Part shown: positions 43,027 to 51,733 of the stretch, one piece after another
How the letters are laid out: each line of letters opens with the position of its first letter
How positions within the stretch are numbered: the stretch's first letter is position 1
Assembly (NCBI GenBank): GCA_003135135.1
Contig: PLDK01000029.1
Location: 1-64,000, forward strand
Length of the DNA: 64,000 nt
Direction: 5' to 3'
Origin: Deltaproteobacteria bacterium
GTDB lineage: Bacteria > Desulfobacterota > Binatia > Binatales > Binataceae
Translations under genes and position numbers: made by a program
Notes under the pieces: generated by a model
What the model saw: only the letters and a program-made list of their open reading frames with translations
Database searches by the model: none
What the model was told of the DNA's origin: nothing

Positions 43027-44571
43027 TTACTTAGAGGTACTTCGTGCAAGACCCGTCCCCACTGCCGGGACAAAGACTTCGACTGCGTTGGTGGCGGTAT
43101 CTCCCGCCGCGTCAATCGCTCCTCCAATCGCCCAGATGCCCGTAGCGAGGGAGGTGTCCATCTCAGACGCCGGAGCGACGAGGGCCGCCAAACCCCATCG
43201 CGCCGTCGGCATCGGAAGTTGCGGCGTCCAGCTATTGGTGGCCGGGTTGTACGCCTCGACTGAGGCCAGCGGATTGCCGTCCGCGCCACGGCCACCGATC
43301 GCGTAGAGCAAGCCGTTTAAAGCCACGACGGCAAGGTCAGCCCGCGGCGTGAGCATCGGCGCCTCCGTTGACCAGCTATTGGTTGCGGGATTGTAAGCTT
43401 CCAGCGTCGCCAGAGTTTGACTGGAGGCATCGATCCCGCCGGCGGCGTAGATGATGCCGTCGATCACGTCGGCGCCGAGATCCGAACGGGGAGTAATCAT
43501 CGGAGCGGCGCTGGTCCAGGAATTCGAGGAAGTGTTGTAGACCTCAAGTACGCCGGTCAGTCCACTGCCGGTGTTGCCGCCCATCACGTAAAACAGTCCG
43601 GCGTTGAATGCGCCGGCGGGAGCGCTTCGCGCCGTCGGCATTGCGGTCAGCGTCGAAAAAGAGATTGGCCAGATCATTTCGGTTAGCGTTGCCACCGGGC
43701 CCGAGCCATCATCACCCCCTGCCACGTAGAGCAAGGCTGAATCGCCGGGCCCGGGGGCATAGGCAGGGAAGGATTGCGGACTCAGCATCGGGGGCTTCCC
43801 CTCCCAGCCGCCGCTTAACGGCCAGTCGGGGAGTGCCGGCGTACACAAGAGACAGGCGTAGGCCGCTTCCGAGACTCCGCTGCCGGGAATGTAGCCGCCC
43901 GCGGCGACAACCTCTCCCGGGCTGCCCGCCGCCAAGCCGTAGAGCGAAAGCGGCATTGGCCGTAATTCGAGCCACGCTGGGCCCGGGGTTGGCGTTGGCG
44001 TCGGCGTCATGCTCGGCGTCGGGGTTGCAGTTACCGTGGCAGTGGCAGTCGACGTCGCCGTGGCAGTCGGGGTCGGCTTCTTCTGCGTGGCTTTGCCCTT
44101 CAGCTCGACGGTCACCGAGGTCGGCCCGGTGGTCGAGCCAGTGCTGATATTGGCGATGCTGATGCTTGCGTCCAGCTTCTTGTCGGCTCCGGTGGGGCTG
44201 AACGAAACGTCAACCTCCTGGGCTATCCCGGCCGGAAGCGTCAGCGTTCCGCCCGCGCCATGAGAAAGTATGGGGGGGAATACAATCGTATAGTCGGAAG
44301 CGTCGGTGCCGGTGGACGCGCCGACGGTTACGGTCATCGGCAGCGTACCTTTGTTGGTGATGCTGAAATGCTTGGTCTCGTAGGTAACTTTGTCGAGGTT
44401 GACGTTGAAGCTCAGCGAGGTGGGTGAAACAGAAAGTTTACTTACTGCTGTCTTGCTGTCCGGCAACGCATCATCCGAATGCGCCAACGCCGGGCGCGCA
44501 AACGCGGCCAGCACAAACAACAGCGAGAAGCTCAAGGTGGCGATGGACCGCGTGAACGAATTGAAGCGCAT
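43027..44571 (-). CDS. Secreted protein with ASH-like domain, Thr/Pro linker and Kelch repeats
   Basis: A 514-residue exported protein. The signal peptide is about 1-30 (LSFSLLFVLAAFARPALA). A choice-of-anchor/ASH-like beta domain (about 40-150, LSVSPTSLSFNVNLDK, then VSFSPTG) is followed by a Thr/Pro/Ala linker (about 155-190) and a C-terminal Kelch propeller (AGSPGEVVAAGGYIPG, AGLFYVMGG, IDGIIYAAGG, LNGLLYAIGG, ATGIWAIGG). The same modules occur in the Kelch protein at 24494-26686 but in the reverse order. The ATG at 44571 is chosen since a typical signal peptide starts there. Likely surface or extracellular. Confidence 0.8.
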   Translation of the reverse strand: MRFNSFTRSIATLSFSLLFVLAAFARPALAHSDDALPDSKTAVSKLSVSPTSLSFNVNLDKVTYETKHFSITNKGTLPMTVTVGASTGTDASDYTIVFPPILSHGAGGTLTLPAGIAQEVDVSFSPTGADKKLDASISIANISTGSTTGPTSVTVELKGKATQKKPTPTATATSTATATVTATPTPSMTPTPTPTPGPAWLELRPMPLSLYGLAAGSPGEVVAAGGYIPGSGVSEAAYACLLCTPALPDWPLSGGWEGKPPMLSPQSFPAYAPGPGDSALLYVAGGDDGSGPVATLTEMIWPISFSTLTAMPTARSAPAGAFNAGLFYVMGGNTGSGLTGVLEVYNTSSNSWTSAAPMITPRSDLGADVIDGIIYAAGGIDASSQTLATLEAYNPATNSWSTEAPMLTPRADLAVVALNGLLYAIGGRGADGNPLASVEAYNPATNSWTPQLPMPTARWGLAALVAPASEMDTSLATGIWAIGGAIDAAGDTATNAVEVFVPAVGTGLARSTSK

Positions 44572-45140
44572 TGTAAACTGAAAGTTTCCGATTATACGTT
44601 CGGTTCGTCGTGTTGGCAGCTTATATACGCCCACAGAGCAAGTTTTCCAAGCGTCTGTTCTCGCGCGGGACGCGGTCTGCTGCCGAAGTGTATCTGGCCC
44701 GAAACAATCGCCCCGCTCGTCCGAAAAAAGTGTCTCGAGAGTGTCTGAGGCGAGCAAATCCGATACGATGCGAGGGCTCCACGATTTGGGAAACCCTCGC
44801 ATTTCCTATCCAATCCGATGCGAGCCGATGCCGTAAGATGCCCCCGACCACCTTAGCAATCTGGTGCCTTCGACAATCTAATATTGCTCCCGCGAGGGAC
44901 AGCGGACCACGTGAACACCGCTCAGATCGCTGCCAAACGACTGCCGATCACGACCGAACAGGACCGGACCGGCAAAAAAGAGCATGGGGCTGATATGAAC
45001 TCAGAATCGCACGACGCCGTGGCAATCCGGCGCAGATGCGGATGGAAGCGGCAAATGGGCAGGTGTTGTGATACTGTCCTCGCCGAGAGGAGCATGGAGA
45101 GCGGATTGGCGAAGCCGTATACCTCTGCGGGACCTTCGTA
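44572..45140. other. Intergenic region with a perfect inverted repeat
   Basis: 569 bp without a convincing gene. It contains ATGCGAGGG (44768-44776) and CCCTCGCAT (44794-44802), a perfect 9-bp inverted repeat with a 17-base loop, and presumably the promoters of the divergent flanking genes. Confidence 0.5.
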
Positions 45141-46447
45141 ATGAGCGCAAGCCTCGGGGCCGATGCGCCGGCTGCCGAATCGGCAAACGTCGAACCGGCG
45201 GCGCCCTCGCCGCTCAAGAGGGTCTCACTTTTCCATTACTCACCCGCCTTAATCTTCTTAGTCATCGTCGTTGCGGATATCACGCGACTGGCGGACCCGG
45301 ACCTATGGGGTCACGTGCGATTCGGACAGGACGTGCTCGCGCAGCGCCACCTGATTTTTTACGATCGGTATTCGTATTCGGCGCCGGGACATCTGTGGCT
45401 CAACCATGAATGGCTGAGCGAAGTCCTGATGGCCGCGATATACAACGCCTTCGGCACGGTCGGACTCAAGCTGATGAAGTTCGCCTGCTCGGCTGCGACG
45501 ATCCTTTTCCTCGCGCTGGCATTGGAGGAAACCGAATCGCCGGCGCGCGTCCAGTTCGCAATCCTCATCGCCGCAAGCGCGCCCCTGGCTACCCACCTCC
45601 AGTTCAGACCTCGGATCTTCACCTTCGCCCTGATGAGTTCCATCCTCGCGATTCTTTCCCGCTACAACTACCGTGGCCGCGCCCCCGTGTGGCTCGCGAT
45701 TCCGATTCTCGCGCTGTGGGCGAATCTGCATGGCGGCTTCATCATGGGGCTGGCCGCGCTGGGCACGTTCACCGCCGTGGTATTCGCTCAGGACCTGGCG
45801 GCGCGCCGCGGGATGCGGCGCGCGATGTGGCTGTTGGCAATCACCGCCGCTTCCACGATCGCGACGCTCGCGCGGCATACGGCGTTGGCGCTCAGGGCTC
45901 GTCGCGAGCGCTTGGGGTTGCCGGTGGCGCATGCGAAAGACCGCTCTCCAACGATAAATCAGTTGGCGGTCGCGGTTGCGGCGTTCGAGTTGCTGATCCT
46001 GACCGGGCTTTTCTCGAAAAAGATGGCGGCAGGCGATCCTTATCCGGTCGGCGCAATCTCTTACATGGGGAACATCGCTTGAGCGGCAACATCCTGGCCG
46101 ACTTCCAATGGGGCGAGTACGTCATCTGGCACATGCCGCCCGCCAGCAAAGTATTCATCGACGGGCGCTACGACACCGTGTATCCGCCCAGGGTTATTGA
46201 CTATTACCTGCCGTTCACCAACGGGGAAGCCGCCGGCAAAGAAATTCTGGTCAACTATCCGCACGATTTCGTCCTCGTTGGGCAAAAGAACGACCCCGCG
46301 TACAAACTGATCGTCGCGCAACCCGGGTGGAAGCAGATCTATCGCGACGATTCCTGCATCCTGTTCGCCCGTGACACTTCGGCCGCGGCAAAGCTTGCGC
46401 CCATAATCGTTTCGGTCAAAGACACCCCTGGGAATTCTTTCCCTTGA
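45141..46447 (+). pseudogene. Frameshifted membrane protein gene (glycosyltransferase-like)
   Basis: The first frame (45141-46082) encodes a signal-anchored polytopic protein with ITRLADPDLWGHVRFGQDVL and FYDRYSYSAPGHLWLNHEWL, segments typical of large GT-C-like membrane proteins. It stops at TGA 46080-46082 after ISYMGNIA. The next frame continues without a break of sense as GLSGNILADFQWGEYVIWHM and on to 46447. One extra G in the GGGG run at 46067-46070 would join them. The middle part (about residues 235-270, HTALALRARRERLGLP) also looks degraded or internally deleted. Either a real pseudogene or, less likely, a base-call error in a homopolymer. Confidence 0.75.
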
Positions 46448-46464
46448 TTTCCCCGCCTTCGCGG

Positions 46465-46530
46465 CGGCGACCGTAGCAGCCCGCAAATCGCGATTTTATG
46501 TGCGATCTCGGCATTTCAGGTGATATGAAG
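46465..46530. repeat. Dispersed repeat, copy 2
   Basis: 46465-46494 and 46503-46530 repeat 41071-41103 and 41151-41178. The 28-bp second segment, CGATCTCGGCATTTCAGGTG and onward, differs at 3 positions. The gap between the two segments is 8 bp here and 47 bp in the other copy. Confidence 0.7.
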
Positions 46531-46553
46531 TCTCCACGGCGGGATTACAGGGT

Positions 46554-47873
46554 GTGACAACAGAAGCAAAGGACATGAATCCCTGGCGGCATTCGATCGC
46601 GGATTACACCGATCGGCGCGTGCTGCTGATCCTGCCACTCGGCTTCGCCAGCGGCATCCCACTGCTGCTGACCTTTTCGACATTGTCGGCCTGGTTCGCC
46701 ACCGCCGGCGTGAGCCGTGCCGCCATCGGCGCCTTCGCGCTGGTCGGCACACCGTATGCCTTCAAGTTCCTGTGGTCGCCGCTGATCGATCGGCTGCCGC
46801 CGCCAATTCCGCTTGGGCGACGGCGCGGCTGGGGCATTACGATTCAGCTCGCACTCATTGCCGCGACGCTCGCCCTGGGCTCTTGTCAACCAAAGTTCGA
46901 TCTCGCGCTCATGGGGGCGCTGGCGCTGCTGGTCGCATTCCTTTCGGCGAGCCAGGATGTCGTTATCGACGCGTATCGGGTCGAGATCCTCACGCCCGAG
47001 CAGCAAGGGCCCGGCGCCGCCATGATCCAGACCGGGTACCGGATCGCGATGCTGGTCTCGGGCGCCGGCGCGCTGATCGTTGCGGCCCGCTACGGTTGGT
47101 TTGCGGCTTACGCCACGATGGCGGCGCTGCTGGGCGTGGGCATGCTCGTGTTCATCTTCGGGCCCGAGCCGCCGCCGCCGCCAGAGGCGGCGGCGCATAT
47201 CGCAACCGGAGGATGGGATTCGATCCGCGATTGGCTCGCGACTGCGGTTACGGGGCCGTTCGCCGACTTCATGCGGCGGCCGAGGTGGCCGGCGATCGTC
47301 CTTTTCATCATCGGTTACAAGCTCGGCGAAGCGATGGCGGGCGTGATGGCGATGCCGCTCTACATCTCGCTCGGTTACTCACTCAACGAGATCGCCGCCG
47401 TCTCCAAACTGGTCGGATTCTTCGCGACCGTTGTCGGTGCGCTGATCGGTGGCGTGGTGACCTCGAAGCTCGGCGTGATGCGCGCGCTCATACTGTTCGG
47501 GCTGCTCCAGTCGGCCGGCAATTTGTTCTATGTGCTGCAGGCAGTCGGCGGCCATCGGCTCGACTACCTCGCGCTGTGCGTCGCCGCCGAGAATCTGACG
47601 GGCGCGATGGCGGGCACCGCGCTGGTGGCCTATCTCTCCGGCCTATGCTCACCGGCGTTCACCGCGACTCAGTACGCGCTGCTCTCTTCACTGGCAGCGG
47701 TGGGGCGCACGATGGTCGCGTCTTCGGGCGGCGTGCTGGCCGACAAGCTCGGTTGGGTGCCGTTCTTCATCCTCACGACGGTCGCGACGATCCCGGCGCT
47801 TGTGCTGCTGATCTGGATCGCGCGGCGCGACGCCGGGCCCTTGGCTGGGAGCCGGAACACTACATTTGGGTGA
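46554..47873 (+). CDS. ampG: AmpG-type MFS muropeptide permease
   Basis: A 439-residue major facilitator protein with about twelve to fourteen helices. Characteristic AmpG segments are LPLGFASGIPLLLTFSTLSA (in part), GTPYAFKFLWSPLIDR, ASQDVVIDAYRVE and LSGLCSPAFTATQYALLSSL (in part). AmpG imports anhydro-muropeptides released during wall growth. The GTG at 46554 and an ATG at 46575 are both possible starts. Related sugar or acetyl-CoA permeases share these motifs, so the substrate is not certain. The first 50 bp upstream carry the dispersed repeat. Confidence 0.85.
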   Translation: MTTEAKDMNPWRHSIADYTDRRVLLILPLGFASGIPLLLTFSTLSAWFATAGVSRAAIGAFALVGTPYAFKFLWSPLIDRLPPPIPLGRRRGWGITIQLALIAATLALGSCQPKFDLALMGALALLVAFLSASQDVVIDAYRVEILTPEQQGPGAAMIQTGYRIAMLVSGAGALIVAARYGWFAAYATMAALLGVGMLVFIFGPEPPPPPEAAAHIATGGWDSIRDWLATAVTGPFADFMRRPRWPAIVLFIIGYKLGEAMAGVMAMPLYISLGYSLNEIAAVSKLVGFFATVVGALIGGVVTSKLGVMRALILFGLLQSAGNLFYVLQAVGGHRLDYLALCVAAENLTGAMAGTALVAYLSGLCSPAFTATQYALLSSLAAVGRTMVASSGGVLADKLGWVPFFILTTVATIPALVLLIWIARRDAGPLAGSRNTTFG

Positions 47874-47904
47874 TCCGCACAGCCATTGAGCATCAGCGCG
47901 AATT

Positions 47905-47920
47905 TGTTACATAGATAACA
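47905..47920. promoter_or_regulatory. CRP-like dyad upstream of first Crp/Fnr paralogue
   Basis: TGTTA-N6-TAACA has the 5-6-5 spacing of Crp/Fnr sites (compare TGTGA-N6-TCACA). It lies 74 bp before the start codon at 47994. Binding by one of the two neighbouring regulators is inference. Confidence 0.5.
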
Positions 47921-47993
47921 GAATTCGTCGAATGAAGTTTATGTCGCGCGCGTTATTCTGCTCGTGCATCAATCCGTCTGCTAGGGTGACTGG

Positions 47994-48740
47994 ATGCGCC
48001 CTGTTCGAGCATCCGGTATCCGAAAACTGCGGGGCCTTAAAAATATCTCCTGGCTCACGGCGCGCCAGCTCGAAAGGCTGGCCAACGCGCTGACGGTCAG
48101 CACGGTCGAAAAACGCGGGATCATTTTCGACGAAAAACACTCACCCGATTCCGCATACATCTTGCTGGCAGGAGTGGCGCGAATCACCTGCCGCAATCGC
48201 AAGGGTCAGCGCACATTGGTGATCATGGTCGCGCCCGGCATGATCCCCGGCTTCCCGCCGCCAGTTCCCGGCATCAGTTACAATTTTCGCTGCGAAGCGG
48301 TTACCCCTTGTCATATAGGGGCGATTGACCTCGAGTCGTTCGTCGAAATATCGCTGGGAATCGCTTCGGCAGACTTCAAACGGATGGCGGCGAGCTACAT
48401 GGGCCGCTGGGATTTGGTTCAATTGCGCTGCGCAAATTTCATGAACTGCACTTTGGAAGAGCGTTTGGCTCTGATTCTGCTCGAATTGAGCGAAAATTTC
48501 GGCGTCCCCGAGGGAAAATCGGTACGGCTAACAATGCCGGCCCGCCACCGGGATCTGGCTGAACTAGTCGGCGCCTCGCGGCCCCGAATCACCGAACATT
48601 TGAGTATGTTCGAGCGCAAGCATCTGATTTCGCGCGACAATCGTCAACTCCTTGTCAATCGCGATCGATTGGAAAGTTTTCTCGCGCAAACTCATATTTC
48701 TGGTGATGGCCAGGAATTCCGCAAAGCCGCCACCCGGTAG
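47994..48740 (+). CDS. Crp/Fnr family regulator, paralogue 1
   Basis: A 248-residue regulator with a cyclic-nucleotide-type beta-barrel (about 20-125), dimer helix (about 130-155) and winged HTH (DLAELVGASRPRITEHLSMF in part, near 185-205). Three cysteines (Cys66 in ITCRN, Cys100 in FRCEA and Cys106 in TPCHIG) recur at matching sites in the downstream paralogue. They are not in the Fnr N-terminal arrangement. They could bind a metal, cluster or heme, or sense redox state. The start ATG is 74 bp from a CRP-like palindrome. Confidence 0.88.
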   Translation: MRPVRASGIRKLRGLKNISWLTARQLERLANALTVSTVEKRGIIFDEKHSPDSAYILLAGVARITCRNRKGQRTLVIMVAPGMIPGFPPPVPGISYNFRCEAVTPCHIGAIDLESFVEISLGIASADFKRMAASYMGRWDLVQLRCANFMNCTLEERLALILLELSENFGVPEGKSVRLTMPARHRDLAELVGASRPRITEHLSMFERKHLISRDNRQLLVNRDRLESFLAQTHISGDGQEFRKAATR

Positions 48741-49042
48741 TTTGCCTTAACCGATATTTGCCGGCTGATTACGATGCGCCGGTTTCTCTGTTGCGCCGGG
48801 GTCTGTCCTTGCGCAGACCAGGCAAAGGCATGGGCAGGGCTTATTCGAGTCTATTTGTATTTAAGCTATGCTAATGTTATATTAGCTCCCAGAGCCGAGG
48901 TGCGCGAACCAGCTGTACCAGAACCAGCAGGTTCTTTAGAGCACCGAGCATTCGTTATGCGGGTAACATCGCGCTTCTCTTTTCGGCGCCACTGGAGTAT
49001 GGTCAGCCCTCTTCCCGGTGCGGCTCTGCACGAGGTGCGATT
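48741..49042. promoter_or_regulatory. Leader of second Crp/Fnr gene with promoter and dyad
   Basis: This 302-bp gap holds TTGTAT (48855-48860) and TATATT (48878-48883), 17 bp apart, a good promoter in an AT-rich patch. A perfect inverted repeat GCTAAT-N5-ATTAGC (48870-48886) covers the -10 box, as expected of a repressor site. The leader to the start codon would be about 150 nt. Confidence 0.55.
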
Positions 49043-49801
49043 TTGAATGAAAGAACTACTTCCCGTGAAACCGACCTCGACAGACTGAGCAGGCTCAAGG
49101 CTCTGGCGTGGCTCTCTGCTCCTGAACTTGCGCTTCTCGTCAGCGCACTTGCGCTGGTCAATTATAAACGACACGCCGTCATTATGCGCGAGGCCGCGAT
49201 GGCCCAGGATGCTCACATCCTGTTAGCAGGAATCGCGCGTATCACCTGCTTGAACGCCCGCAATGAACGGGTCACGGTGGCGATGCTCGCGCCGGGACCA
49301 ATCCCCGAATTCCCTGCGCTGCCGCTTAGCCAGTCCGTTTTTCAGTGCGAGGCTTACAACGATTGCCGCGTCGGCACTGTCAGTTGGGATGATTTCGACG
49401 GCATTACCGCAAATGCTCACGAGTCCGCCTTCAAGCAATTCCATCGCAACGATTTGAAGCAGTGGTATCGCCTGCTGCTGCGCAGCTCGAGTTTCCTGAA
49501 CCTTGGCCTGCACGAACGAATCGCCGTTGCGCTGCTGGAACTGTGCTCAGACTTTGGAATCGAGGAATCGCGCGGCACGCTGCTGCGCGTATCTTTCAGC
49601 CATAAGGATATCGCCAACCTGGTCGGCGCCTCGCGGCCCAGAGTGACCGAGCATCTGGCACGATTGGAGCGCGAAAAGTTCGTCATTCGCCAGGGACGGC
49701 AGATGGTCGTGCAGGTGGCCAAGCTTTTCGATTCCATGAAGGATGTGCAAGCTGCCGCGCAGCTGACTGGTGCGCAAATAGCTGGTGCGCGTCAGAATTG
49801 A
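49043..49801 (+). CDS. Crp/Fnr family regulator, paralogue 2
   Basis: A 252-residue paralogue of the preceding regulator, with the same layout and an HTH reading DIANLVGASRPRVTEHLARL. Cys69 (ITCLN), Cys102 (FQCEA) and Cys108 (NDCRVG) match the three cysteines of paralogue 1. The start is TTG 49043, giving MNERTT; no strong Shine-Dalgarno is visible, so a nearby start is possible. The second gene of a tandem pair that may regulate each other. Confidence 0.87.
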   Translation: MNERTTSRETDLDRLSRLKALAWLSAPELALLVSALALVNYKRHAVIMREAAMAQDAHILLAGIARITCLNARNERVTVAMLAPGPIPEFPALPLSQSVFQCEAYNDCRVGTVSWDDFDGITANAHESAFKQFHRNDLKQWYRLLLRSSSFLNLGLHERIAVALLELCSDFGIEESRGTLLRVSFSHKDIANLVGASRPRVTEHLARLEREKFVIRQGRQMVVQVAKLFDSMKDVQAAAQLTGAQIAGARQN

Positions 49802-49926
49802 GTGACGACCACCGACAAACAGGTGGCGGCTTAAAGGCGTACGATCCGAAATCGCTGACCGAGGGCGTCGCAAAAGGAATCGCAAGACTTGGCTCCGTGT
49901 GATCTGCGAGTTTACCGGGTGAAGCT

Positions 49927-50139
49927 TTGGAAACTGGCCCCAACTATGTACGGGTCGAGTTGATCGACGATCCAGCCGCGATTGCTGAGTTCGGGTTCGA
50001 AACCAGCTGCGAGGGCGACGACTTGATTTGCCGTCGCTGTGGCGATGCGAAGCTGTCAATCGCGGCGATCCTGGTTGTGCCGGCGGGAGGACACGCGCGA
50101 TGGGCTCTGTGCTCCAAGTGTTTGCTCGATATGCCCTGA
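49927..50139 (+). CDS. Small CxxC zinc-ribbon-like protein
   Basis: A 70-residue frame with two CxxC pairs (ICRRCGD and LCSKC, about 31 residues apart), suggesting a zinc ribbon. It opens with TTG at 49927 and has no strong ribosome site. It could be a small regulator or a fragment. Function unknown. Confidence 0.45.
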   Translation: METGPNYVRVELIDDPAAIAEFGFETSCEGDDLICRRCGDAKLSIAAILVVPAGGHARWALCSKCLLDMP

Positions 50140-50226
50140 AGCAGCGCAGTCTCCGAACGGTTCAGATTTGAAAACTGAAATCTTTGTATCGTCAGTCAAC
50201 CTCCAGGCAGAGTGCATCTTATCGAA

Positions 50227-50622
50227 ATGAAAACGGGATTTATCGGCAGTCGGAAAGTGATGCTCCTTGCAACGCTGCTCTTCGCAACTCTGGTGTCGGG
50301 TTGTTACGGCCCTGGCTGGGGAGGCGGGGGTTACGGCGGGGGTTACGGCGGAGGCGGCGGTTGGTGGGGTGGTGGGCCGGGCTACTACTCGAACAACGGC
50401 TATCGCGGCTGGGGCGGTGGCGGTCGGGATTACGGTGGAGGCAGAGGCGCATTTGGCGGCTCTGCTCCGGCTCACGACACCTTTGCCGCGAGCAGTCGCG
50501 GGCGCAGCAGCGTTGGCGGCGGAGGCGGTGGACATGCCAGCGGCGGCGGAGGCGGTGGACATGCCAGCGGTGGCGGAGGCGGTGGACACGGTGGTGGAGG
50601 AGGCAGCAGTCATGGCCGCTAA
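50227..50622 (+). CDS. Glycine-rich lipoprotein
   Basis: A 131-residue lipoprotein. The signal (GSRKVMLLATLLFATLVSGC, in part) ends in a lipobox with Cys26. The mature part is almost wholly Gly with Tyr/Trp early and repeated GGGGGGHASG units late. It resembles the Gly/His-rich end of DUF3300-type proteins, which are often encoded beside DUF2950 genes as here. Its last 11 bp overlap the next start, so the two are coupled. Likely a structural or metal-binding surface protein. Confidence 0.7.
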   Translation: MKTGFIGSRKVMLLATLLFATLVSGCYGPGWGGGGYGGGYGGGGGWWGGGPGYYSNNGYRGWGGGGRDYGGGRGAFGGSAPAHDTFAASSRGRSSVGGGGGGHASGGGGGGHASGGGGGGHGGGGGSSHGR

Positions 50623-51625
50623 TCGTCGATGGCAGGGAAAAGCAATGCGTCAACCAATAGATGGTAATCGAATAAGCACGACCGGTCGGCTGGCTCTGTG
50701 GGTCTTGTCGGTCAGCCTCGTACTTGGCTTTGGGATCGTTCCGGCAGCCTTGGCGCAAGCGCCCGGCCAGAAGACCTTCGGTTCGGCTACGGAGGCGACC
50801 GACGCTTTCGCCGCAGCCGTACAGAATCACGATGAAACGGCGATGCTGGCGATTCTGGGCCCATCCGGACGCGACGTGATTTCGTCGGGCGATCCGGTCG
50901 CCGACAAGGACAATCAGAATGCCTTTGTCGCCAAGTATCGTGCGTCGCATCAGTTTGCCAGCGCTCCCGATGGACTGACCTTCCTTTACATAGGCGACGA
51001 GAATTGGCCGACTCCGATACCGCTGCAGCACAATCAATCGCAGTGGTACTTCGACACGGCTTACGGCAAGCAGGAAATTTTATATCGGCGGATCGGCTTC
51101 AATGAACTGGACGTGATCAAAGTCTGCGCTGCGATCGCCGATGCCCAGCGAGACTATTTCAACGCGCTGCACGACGGCGCCTCGGAGCATCAATACGCCC
51201 AGAAGTTCCGCAGCACGGCGGGCACGCAGGACGGCTTATACTGGCAGGTCAAGGGTTCGCAGGGCGAAAGTCCTCTCGGTCCCCTGGTCGCGGAAGCGGC
51301 TAGCGAAGGCTATCAACACACCAGCCAGCCGCATCCCTTCCACGGCTACATGTACCGGTTGCTGACCAGTCAGGGAGCCAACGCGCCCGGTGGCGCCAAG
51401 AGCTATATCGTCGCGGGCAAGATGACCGGAGGATTCGCGCTGGTTGCCTATCCTGACAGCTATCGCGACTCCGGAGTGATGACTTTCATCGTCAACCAGG
51501 GCGGTCAGGTCTATCAAAAGGATTTGGGCCCCAATACCGCCCAGCTAGCCGGCGCGATGACGGCGTACGATCCGGATGCGACGTGGCAACCAGCGAGCAA
51601 AGCGACTGTTGCCGCGTCACAATAA
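50612..51625 (+). CDS. DUF2950 family periplasmic protein
   Basis: A 337-residue exported protein. The signal sequence (LALWVLSVSLVLGFGIVPAA) is cut near LAQAPG. Diagnostic DUF2950 segments are present: TFGSATEATDAFAAAVQNHD (in part), DGLYWQVKGSQGESPLGPLV (in part), HPFHGYMYRLLTSQG and AYPDSYRDSGVMTFIVN. The ATG at 50612 has GGAGGAGG about eight bases upstream and overlaps the end of the Gly-rich gene. The function of the family is unknown. Confidence 0.88.
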   Translation: MAANRRWQGKAMRQPIDGNRISTTGRLALWVLSVSLVLGFGIVPAALAQAPGQKTFGSATEATDAFAAAVQNHDETAMLAILGPSGRDVISSGDPVADKDNQNAFVAKYRASHQFASAPDGLTFLYIGDENWPTPIPLQHNQSQWYFDTAYGKQEILYRRIGFNELDVIKVCAAIADAQRDYFNALHDGASEHQYAQKFRSTAGTQDGLYWQVKGSQGESPLGPLVAEAASEGYQHTSQPHPFHGYMYRLLTSQGANAPGGAKSYIVAGKMTGGFALVAYPDSYRDSGVMTFIVNQGGQVYQKDLGPNTAQLAGAMTAYDPDATWQPASKATVAASQ

Positions 51626-51733
51626 GCAAAGGATCGCGAGCTACCAGCCAAGCCGCATGCTGGCCCATAGTTCGTCGGAATTATCGAGCGCGAGCCGCGC
51701 TCGGATTGCCTTGGCCCACGACAGCGTCAAGCA

